Source: Rhodococcoides kyotonense (lineage in GTDB: Bacteria; Actinomycetota; Actinomycetes; Mycobacteriales; Mycobacteriaceae). Taken from it: a stretch of DNA of 59,083 nt. Where the stretch lies: assembly GCF_900188125.1 (NCBI RefSeq), contig NZ_FZOW01000028.1:1-59083 (forward strand), in the 5' to 3' direction. Position 1 is the stretch's first letter. Each line of letters begins with the position of its first letter. Shown one piece after another: positions 10,322-16,795 of the stretch. The notes under the pieces were generated by a model. It had not been told where the DNA came from. It saw only the letters and a list, made by a program, of their open reading frames with translations, and did no database searches. Position numbers and translations under genes: made by a program.

Positions 10322-11106
10322 CCACTGACCGAGCACCACAGCCGAGCCTGGTACTCGACACCGTCTTGATGACTCGACGCGCCTTCACGTTGATGCGTCG
10401 GTCTCCCACGACGCCGATGGCTGCCATCGGGTTCCCGGTCATCCTGATGCTGTTCCTCAGTGTCAGCTTCGCCGACGTCGTCATGCCCGGAGCTGGATTC
10501 TCCGAATACGTGGACTACAGCACACCACTGTTCATCGCGATGGGGATCACCTTCGCGACCCTCGGAACCGCCATCGACGCACACACCGACCGGGTCTCCG
10601 GCTTCCAGATCCGCATGAAGACGCTTCCGGTCTCACCGATCGCCCCGTTCGCAGGCCGCGCGATAGCGGATCTGGTTCGCAACATGATGACGGCCCTCGT
10701 CGTCACCGCTGTTGCTTTCACTCTCGGCTTCCGATTCGGTCCCGACGCAGGGTTCGGCGACATCATCGGATTTCTGACGTTTCCGCTCGTCTACGGGTTC
10801 GGTCTCGCGTGGTTCATGCTGGCGGTGGCCGAATGGATGAGTTCCGCGGAAGCCGTCAATGCCGCTCTCAGCGCTGTGCTGCTCGTCTTTTCGTTTCTGT
10901 CGACGGGTTTCGTGAAGCTCGAGGATCTCCCAGGTTGGGCGAAGCCTGTAGCCGAGGCCAACCCGATCTCGAAAATCGTCGAAGTCATGCGTGGATTCGC
11001 CTCCGGTACAGCGGATTCCAACGCCGTGTTCGGCGCGAGTGCATGGGCAGTCGGCATGACCGTGGTCTTCGGATCGATCCTGCTTCTGATGTCTCGACGC
11101 CGATGA
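10318..11106 (+). CDS. ABC-2 type exporter permease (DrrC-like) 2
   Basis: This is a 262-residue membrane protein with six predicted spans and a conserved cytoplasmic loop near the middle (RMKTLPVSPIAPFAGR) that suits coupling to the ATPase. It starts inside the preceding stop codon (ATGA) and ends one base before the end of the convergent binding-protein gene, so there is no room for a separate terminator. It is the last gene of the five-gene iron-box operon beginning at 5012. Confidence 0.88.
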   Translation: MTTDRAPQPSLVLDTVLMTRRAFTLMRRSPTTPMAAIGFPVILMLFLSVSFADVVMPGAGFSEYVDYSTPLFIAMGITFATLGTAIDAHTDRVSGFQIRMKTLPVSPIAPFAGRAIADLVRNMMTALVVTAVAFTLGFRFGPDAGFGDIIGFLTFPLVYGFGLAWFMLAVAEWMSSAEAVNAALSAVLLVFSFLSTGFVKLEDLPGWAKPVAEANPISKIVEVMRGFASGTADSNAVFGASAWAVGMTVVFGSILLLMSRRR

Positions 11107-11107
11107 T

Positions 11108-12073
11108 CTACCCGGCCGCTGCCGCCGCGAGCGCAGGCCTCATCTTGTCGAACACGTACGGAATCGATGTCGGCGACGGTTCGTTGATCGCCGTGATGTC
11201 GGTCTGCGACAACAGCGATACCGCACCGCTTCTCACAGCATCGAGATTCGCGTAGCTCGGTAGACCGACCAGGCGCTCCTCGAGTTCGGGGGTGCTCGCG
11301 CTCATGACGAGAAGGTCGGAGTTCAGCAGCGGTACGTTTTCGACGCTGATGGGGAACCGAGGTTGTCCGGTCTTCGCAGTCTCGTCGGCAAGAGCCGGCG
11401 CCACCACGAGACCGAGCGTCGAGAACAATTGCGCGGCACCGTCGGTCGCGCTGCCGAATGCCTGAATCTGATCGGGTCCGTACATGAAGGCGAAAGAATA
11501 GCTCTTGCCTGCGAGCCCGGGATACTCGGCAGCGAGGTCCGCGACGTCGGTGTTCACGTCGTCGACGATCGACTGCCCTTTCGCCGGCTCGTGCAGAATG
11601 ACGCCCATCAGCGTGACCATGTCCTCCCACGGGTCGATCTGCTCACCGCTGATCTTGTCGATGGTAGGCGCGATCTCGGAGAGCTTGTCGAATTGCGATG
11701 CCTGCGCTGCGAATCCGGGAGCAACGATCAAATCAGGCTGCAATGCCGCGATCTGCTCGACCAGATCGCCGTTCGGGTCGATCGCCGTCGACTCCGACAA
11801 CTCAGCTCCGAACCACGGCGCAGTGTCTCCGGTGGCGGTCTCCAACGCGTCGTAGTAGCCGACCGGCGTGATCCCATAGGAGAGTGCGACGTCGGTCCAC
11901 TGCCCTCCCAGGGTGACGATGCGTTCCGGGGTTCCGTCGATCGTCACCTGTCTACCGTCGGGCAGCGTGATCATCACGGGTGCGGCCGCAGGTGCATCGG
12001 AGACGGACGAGCATGCCCCGAGGAGTACGGCTGCACACGTCAGTACAGCGGTGGTAATTGCCTTGTGTCGCAT
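11108..12073 (-). CDS. Iron-siderophore-type ABC substrate-binding lipoprotein
   Basis: This is a 321-residue lipoprotein. I chose the ATG at 12073 because it gives a proper signal peptide, MRHKAITTAVLTCAAVLLGAC, whose Cys is the lipidation site. The body has the FecB/FhuD-type pattern: VTIDGTPERIVTLGGQWTDVALSYG near the start and LQPDLIVAPG near residue 130. It is the second gene of a two-gene unit, 20 bases after the Mtb12-like gene, within an iron-box region. It probably captures ferrisiderophore outside the membrane and could hand it to the half-transporters at 5012-8580. No cognate FecCD permease is adjacent. Confidence 0.88.
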   Translation of the reverse strand: MRHKAITTAVLTCAAVLLGACSSVSDAPAAAPVMITLPDGRQVTIDGTPERIVTLGGQWTDVALSYGITPVGYYDALETATGDTAPWFGAELSESTAIDPNGDLVEQIAALQPDLIVAPGFAAQASQFDKLSEIAPTIDKISGEQIDPWEDMVTLMGVILHEPAKGQSIVDDVNTDVADLAAEYPGLAGKSYSFAFMYGPDQIQAFGSATDGAAQLFSTLGLVVAPALADETAKTGQPRFPISVENVPLLNSDLLVMSASTPELEERLVGLPSYANLDAVRSGAVSLLSQTDITAINEPSPTSIPYVFDKMRPALAAAAAG

Positions 12074-12093
12074 GGATTCGATTCCCGTTCGAC

Positions 12094-12897
12094 TCAGACC
12101 GAGCACGGCAGCATGGCGTACGACGCGATGCCGCACACGCTGGCGTTGGAGAGCTTCCACTTGTCACCGGCCCAGATCCACGTCAGCTGCTGCGATCTCG
12201 TGCCGCTTCCCGCCAACGACATCACCAGAGTGGCACTCATGCTCTGACCGTCGACCTCCACCGGACCGGACATGGAGTAGGTGAAGGCACCACCCGCGAC
12301 GTTGATGAACGCTGCGACAGCATCGACGCTGGACAACGCCGCTTCACCGCCTTCGATCTCGTCCCCACGGGCGAAACGATCACCGCCGACGTTCATGATC
12401 GTATTCACCTTCGTGTTGAGCTGTTCGGGACTGAGCGCCGCAGGAGCAACCAGCGGCGCGTCCGCTGTCTCCTCGGGCGCCTGAGTCTGCGCAGGTGCCT
12501 GCTGCGTCGCGGTGGAACCGGATCCTACGCCGGCTCCCCCTCCGCTCGGCGCCACCTGTTCGACAGGAGCCGACGCAGCCGTCGACGCCGCAGGCGCAGG
12601 CGCTGCTGCGGGTGCCGGGGCTGCTGCGGGTGCTGGGGCTGCTTGAGCTGCTGTCGCGGCCTGAGGGGCCAAGTTGACGACGGTCGGTTGGGCTGCAGTC
12701 GTCGTGTCGACTCGATTGCCGTAGACGACAACGATTCCGACGACGCCGATGGCGACGACAAGCGCCGCTACGATGGCCGAAATCCCAGCCGACGCAAGGA
12801 TGGTGGGAACGTCGAGTTCTCGCTTGGCGCGATGAACCTCGCTCTGTCCAGAGGTGTCGCCTGCGTCTCTCGTGCTGGCGTCGTGCGTGCTCGACAT
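12094..12897 (-). CDS. Membrane-anchored Mtb12-like protein
   Basis: This is a 267-residue protein with a short cytoplasmic N-terminus, one membrane span at about residues 33-60, an Ala/Pro-rich repetitive linker at about 70-165 (APAAAPAP units) and a C-terminal domain from about 170. That domain (SPEQLNTKVNTIM, then GTRSQQLTWIW and WKLSNASVCGIA) matches the low-molecular-weight antigen Mtb12 family of mycobacteria, whose function is unknown. I chose the ATG at 12897. An ATG nine codons upstream at 12924 is also possible, and the much longer open frame to 13650 lies over mbtK and is not coding. It is divergent from mbtK across an iron box and is followed closely by the siderophore-binding lipoprotein, suggesting a role at the cell envelope in siderophore handling. 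Confidence 0.82.
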   Translation of the reverse strand: MSSTHDASTRDAGDTSGQSEVHRAKRELDVPTILASAGISAIVAALVVAIGVVGIVVVYGNRVDTTTAAQPTVVNLAPQAATAAQAAPAPAAAPAPAAAPAPAASTAASAPVEQVAPSGGGAGVGSGSTATQQAPAQTQAPEETADAPLVAPAALSPEQLNTKVNTIMNVGGDRFARGDEIEGGEAALSSVDAVAAFINVAGGAFTYSMSGPVEVDGQSMSATLVMSLAGSGTRSQQLTWIWAGDKWKLSNASVCGIASYAMLPCSV

Positions 12898-12964
12898 CTG
12901 CTGTCCGTCTCTCTGTCCTGGCATCCGCTGCGATCCGGCGAATGCGCATAGTAGCCACGAGGGC

Positions 12965-12983
12965 ATAGCGAAGGCTACCCTTG
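12965..12983. promoter_or_regulatory. Putative IdeR iron box (divergent promoter)
   Basis: The sequence ATAGCGAAGGCTACCCTTG matches the IdeR consensus at about 12 of 19 positions, including AGGCTA and CCT in the right half. It lies between the Mtb12-like gene and mbtK, and its placement suits control of both. It is the weakest of the five boxes. Confidence 0.55.
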
Positions 12984-13083
12984 CTTCGGCACGCATGGTA
13001 CCCGAAGCCCGCTTCGTCTCGACGATGTCCGATTTCGGCCTCTGCCAGCACATTCCCGTACCCAAGCAAGGACTGCGACTACC

Positions 13084-13725
13084 GTGACCGAGACCTTTCC
13101 CGTCCTCGCCCGCGAACTGCACGACATCGCCGACGACGTTCGTGCCGTTCCCGCTCCCCCGATCCCTGCCGTTCCCGAGCCGTATGCGATCAGGGTTGCC
13201 GAGACGACGATCTCGTCGCCGGACGCACCGGACACCGAGATGATCACCGAGTGGATGAATCGACCGCATCTGGCCGAAGCCTGGGAGTACGACTGGCCGC
13301 TGGAACGCTGGCATGCCCACCTGCAGGCTCAGCTCGACGGGCAGTACTCGCGACCATTGATCGGTTCGTTCAAGGGCAAGGACATCGGCTACCTCGAGAT
13401 CTATCGGGCGGCAAAGGACCAGATCGCCGGTGTGTATCCGTCGGACTCCTACGACATCGGAATGCACGCCGCCATAGCCGACTCGAGCGTCGTCAACAAA
13501 GGTTTCGGTGCGCTTCTGTTGCCCAAGATCATCAAGAGTGTGTTCGACCTGGACCCGAATTGCCGCCGCATCGTCTTCGAACCCGACTACCGCAACACGG
13601 CCATGCGGAGGCTGTCCGAATACGCAGGCGGCGTCTTCCTCGGTGAGCACGACATGCGCGCCGACCGTCGCATCGCACTGTTCGTCGTTCCCCGCACACC
13701 CGGAGATCTACCCGACATGTCCTGA
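13084..13725 (+). CDS. mbtK: Siderophore lysine N-acyltransferase MbtK
   Basis: This is a 213-residue GNAT-family acyltransferase. It strongly resembles mycobacterial MbtK: EWMNRPHLAEAWEYDWPLERW at about residues 55-75, GMHAAIADSSVVNKGFG at about 126-142, and PNCRRIVFEPDYRNTAMRRLSEYAGG near the end. MbtK moves a long acyl chain from the carrier protein MbtL to the epsilon-amino group of (hydroxy)lysine, giving mycobactin its lipid tail. It is divergent from the Mtb12-like gene and convergent with mbtN. Confidence 0.93.
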   Translation: MTETFPVLARELHDIADDVRAVPAPPIPAVPEPYAIRVAETTISSPDAPDTEMITEWMNRPHLAEAWEYDWPLERWHAHLQAQLDGQYSRPLIGSFKGKDIGYLEIYRAAKDQIAGVYPSDSYDIGMHAAIADSSVVNKGFGALLLPKIIKSVFDLDPNCRRIVFEPDYRNTAMRRLSEYAGGVFLGEHDMRADRRIALFVVPRTPGDLPDMS

Positions 13726-13743
13726 GAGTGCGCTCCGACATCA

Positions 13744-13792
13744 CTTGAATGGTCCATTCATGTTGTCTGTCAACATGAATGGGCCATTCAAG
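13744..13792. terminator. Long inverted repeat between mbtK and mbtN
   Basis: Arms of 22 bases at 13744-13765 and 13771-13792 pair with one mismatch around a 5-base loop. Each arm also contains an internal palindrome, TGAATGG(T/G)CCATTCA. The element lies in the 84-base gap between two convergent genes, so a bidirectional terminator is the simplest reading. No T run follows. The AT-rich, doubly palindromic design is unusual in this GC-rich sequence. Confidence 0.7.
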
Positions 13793-13809
13793 CACTCTTG
13801 CCATGCGGC

Positions 13810-14955
13810 TCAACTGATCGTTCGCGCCAGTCGCTCGTATCCGTCGTAGTCGGGCTTCATGGCGTTGGCGACGAGTTCCCACAGCACCTCGTCGGTTCCG
13901 CCGCCGACCCGTGCGAGTTTCATATCCCTCCACCAACGGCCGAGCGGCGTCTCGTCGGACAGGAAGCCGGATCCACCGAAGATGTGCATGCACTCGCTCA
14001 TCACTTCTTCTCCGAGCCGGGCAGCGGAAACCTTCAACGCCGCAGCGGTTCGAAGGTCGACCTTGCCTTCGGCCGCAACACCGTTCAATGCATAGCGCAG
14101 GATGTCCACGCGCGCCCCAAGATCGGCAACCCTGAACCGCAGCGCCTGATGATCGAACAGACACTGGCCGAACTGCGTTCGATTCTTCATGCGAGCCACC
14201 GTGATTCCGAGAACATGAGTGCACGATCCCGCGACCTGTCCCGCGATCGACAATCGCTCGTGAGCAAGTCCCCAACTCACGGCTGCCAGTCCTGTGCCAG
14301 ACCGCGCAATGAGGTTGTCCGCGGGCACCCACGTGTCGATCTCGACGGCCGCCGTGTCCAGCGGCCCCGCGCTGACCTTGCGGTACGGCGGTTCGATCGT
14401 CACCTGCGTCGTCGGAACGAGGATCAACACGACGTTGCCGTGGCGACTGGCTGCGTCGTGGTCGACACTGCGAGCAACGACGAGGATGTGGTCGGCGATG
14501 GGCGAGAGCGAGACGAACTTCTTTCGCCCCCGGACACGGTACCCGTCCCCTTCGGTGGCGACCTCGGTTTCGACGATCTGAAGGTCGGATCCGCCCGACG
14601 ATTCCGATGCAGCCAAGCAAAGGACGGCCTCACCTCGAATCGCCTGATCAGCAACCGATTTCAGATGATCCGACTTACCGAAGCGCCGGAGGATCGCAAT
14701 GGCGGAATCGTGCAGGCTCACACCGACGCTGATTCCTGCCGAACCGAGTTCGCCCAACCGGTAAGCGAGTTCGAACAACTTCGGCACGTCCGGTGTTGCG
14801 CCCTGCGCCCACTTCGCCTCGAAGACGCCCTGTTCACCGAGACGTTCGAGCAATTTACGTGGAAATCGTTCGCTGACTTCTGCTTCCGCCGTCCACCCGC
14901 GGACTTCGTCGTCGAATACCTTCGCCAACAACTCGCGATAGTCGTCGTCGTTCAT
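13810..14955 (-). CDS. mbtN: Acyl-ACP dehydrogenase MbtN
   Basis: This is a 381-residue flavin-dependent acyl-CoA dehydrogenase family protein. Family patterns include CLAASESSGGSDL at about residue 110 and GTDEVLWELVANAM near the C-terminus. In mycobactin assembly MbtN makes the double bond of the acyl chain while it is bound to the carrier MbtL. I chose the ATG at 14955 because it overlaps the end of mbtM by four bases; the open frame upstream belongs to mbtM. It is the last gene of the long minus-strand operon that starts at 27944. Confidence 0.92.
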   Translation of the reverse strand: MNDDDYRELLAKVFDDEVRGWTAEAEVSERFPRKLLERLGEQGVFEAKWAQGATPDVPKLFELAYRLGELGSAGISVGVSLHDSAIAILRRFGKSDHLKSVADQAIRGEAVLCLAASESSGGSDLQIVETEVATEGDGYRVRGRKKFVSLSPIADHILVVARSVDHDAASRHGNVVLILVPTTQVTIEPPYRKVSAGPLDTAAVEIDTWVPADNLIARSGTGLAAVSWGLAHERLSIAGQVAGSCTHVLGITVARMKNRTQFGQCLFDHQALRFRVADLGARVDILRYALNGVAAEGKVDLRTAAALKVSAARLGEEVMSECMHIFGGSGFLSDETPLGRWWRDMKLARVGGGTDEVLWELVANAMKPDYDGYERLARTIS

Positions 14956-16526
14956 GCCAGAGCACCTGTTTCGACGAGCCTCTTCACTTCGAGGCGCCGC
15001 AGTTTGCCCGACGTCGTACGAGGGAGGGTTCCGGCCTCGACGAGCACCACGTCGCCTGGCACGATCCCACACGACGACGCGACGGCGCCGATGACGCCAC
15101 TGCGTGCCGACTCCTTGTCCGATCCACGGTATTCCGCGACCATCACCAGACCGGGTCGGGCCGTGTTCTCACGCGCCATGGCGACGACGCCACCACTTCG
15201 GACACCCTCGACCTGTGCTGCGGCTCGCTCGATCTCGACCGGGAACAGGTTCCGCCCCGCCACGATGACCAATTCCTTGGCACGACCACAGATGACCAGA
15301 CAGCCGTCGACCAGGTAACCGAGATCGCCTGTCTTGAACCATTCGCCGTCGGCGAGCGCGTCCTGACCGAGGTACCCGGACATCATCGACGTTCCCCGCA
15401 CTTCGATCTCACCGACGTCTCGGCCGACTATCACCGGTGTCTCCACTGCAGCCTCGGCTATACGAACTTCCATACCGTCGATGGGACGTCCGAGCACGGC
15501 GTACCGCCGCGGCGAGCCATCGACCTCCGCGTCGTCGTACCGTGCTCCGTCGCCTGCAGCAGGCATCGTGATCGCACAGGTCGATTCGGCCATGCCGTAC
15601 GCGGGCGCGGCGGCCGCAGGGTCGAAACCGAATCGCGCTGTCTGCTGGAGGAAAACGTCGAAAGCTTTGGGGTCGATGGGTTCTCCCCCACTGATCGCTA
15701 CGCGAATCGACGACAAATCGGCGTCGTGCAGGAACTTCCCGTACCGACCCACTATGTCGTACGCGAAATTCGGTGCAGCAGTGATGGTGGCGCGAGATTC
15801 GGTCAACCAGTCCAGCCACTTGAACGGCGCGGCCGCGAAGGCGGAGTTGGAGACGATCCACGTCGACATTCCGCTCACCATGTTCGCGGTGAGGAACGCA
15901 AGTCCCATGTCGTGGTACAGAGGAAGCCAGGTGAAGCCGATGTCGGTCCTGCCGTCGACACTCAGTCGTTGCAGAAGTCCTCGTGCATTGGCCAGAACGG
16001 CGGCAGCAGACAGCACCGCGGTCCGTGGTTCCCCTGTAGATCCTGCTGTCCCCTGGAGAATCGCAGGCGATGTGATCGCCGGCGACGCCTCGAATACTTC
16101 CGCGCCCGTAGCGAACTCCGACGCCTCGACCACGTTCAGCAAACTCGACACGGTTGCGAGACTCTCGCGCTGATCACCGCTACCCAGGACGGTTCGCACA
16201 CCCATGGATTCGTATCGTGCGACGGTCGCTTCGGCCCATCGGGCGGTGTCGGCGCCGCGAACCGGACCGGGCAAGATCGTGACCGACGTTCCGGCCAACC
16301 ATGCGCCCTGAATTGCTGCGATCAGATCGAATCCCGGATCGCCGATCAGGCCGACCGGCGACGGATTCTTCGAGATTTCGCGCGCGATCTTTTCTGCACG
16401 GGCATGTACATCCTTCCACGGATACCGGCGCCACTCCTTCGTGCCGGACTCGAAAACGACCAGCTCCCCGGTCGATTCGGTCATCGATGTCGAGATCGCG
16501 GCGGCAAGCACGCTCGACTGGCTCAT
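14952..16526 (-). CDS. mbtM: Long-chain fatty acid-ACP ligase MbtM (FadD33 type)
   Basis: This is a 524-residue ANL-superfamily adenylating enzyme. The phosphate-binding loop QGTAGSTGEP is at about residue 155, and the hinge and catalytic Lys region RTTSGKLRRLE is near the C-terminus. MbtM activates a fatty acid with ATP and loads it on MbtL. The gene overlaps mbtL and mbtN by four bases on either side, as expected for co-translated partners. Confidence 0.92.
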   Translation of the reverse strand: MSQSSVLAAAISTSMTESTGELVVFESGTKEWRRYPWKDVHARAEKIAREISKNPSPVGLIGDPGFDLIAAIQGAWLAGTSVTILPGPVRGADTARWAEATVARYESMGVRTVLGSGDQRESLATVSSLLNVVEASEFATGAEVFEASPAITSPAILQGTAGSTGEPRTAVLSAAAVLANARGLLQRLSVDGRTDIGFTWLPLYHDMGLAFLTANMVSGMSTWIVSNSAFAAAPFKWLDWLTESRATITAAPNFAYDIVGRYGKFLHDADLSSIRVAISGGEPIDPKAFDVFLQQTARFGFDPAAAAPAYGMAESTCAITMPAAGDGARYDDAEVDGSPRRYAVLGRPIDGMEVRIAEAAVETPVIVGRDVGEIEVRGTSMMSGYLGQDALADGEWFKTGDLGYLVDGCLVICGRAKELVIVAGRNLFPVEIERAAAQVEGVRSGGVVAMARENTARPGLVMVAEYRGSDKESARSGVIGAVASSCGIVPGDVVLVEAGTLPRTTSGKLRRLEVKRLVETGALA

Positions 16527-16762
16527 CGGCGTTTCGCCAAGACTGCGTCTTCGAGATCTGCAACGGTGTTGCAGTTCATCAATTCCTCTTCCGACAGAGC
16601 GACACCGAGTTTCTCCTCGATGGCCACCATGCCTACTGCGAAACCGACAGAGTCGAGGCCGACCTCGTCGATCAGATGAGAGTTGCGGTGTATGCGGGAG
16701 GTGTCGATCTGCAGCTCCTCACGGAGGATCGCTTCCAGCTCAGGATTGATCGTGTCGGACAT
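16523..16762 (-). CDS. mbtL: Acyl carrier protein MbtL
   Basis: This is a 79-residue acyl carrier protein with the phosphopantetheine site DEVGLDSVGF (Ser at about residue 37). It holds the fatty acyl chain of the siderophore while MbtN desaturates it and MbtK transfers it. It lies 33 bases after mbtD and overlaps mbtM by four bases. Confidence 0.94.
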   Translation of the reverse strand: MSDTINPELEAILREELQIDTSRIHRNSHLIDEVGLDSVGFAVGMVAIEEKLGVALSEEELMNCNTVADLEDAVLAKRR

Positions 16763-16795
16763 AGGAACACTCCATTCTCGAAAAGGTGGAACAAG

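Noticed and set aside
12590..12660. Short tandem repeat of about 18 bases, considered as a regulatory repeat.
   Set aside because: It lies in frame inside the Mtb12-like gene and encodes the Ala/Pro stalk (APAAAP units), which explains it.
12094..13650. Extension of the Mtb12-like gene to a 518-codon frame.
   Set aside because: The added part lies opposite mbtK and has no recognisable domain. The membrane anchor and a good start at 12897 define the real protein.
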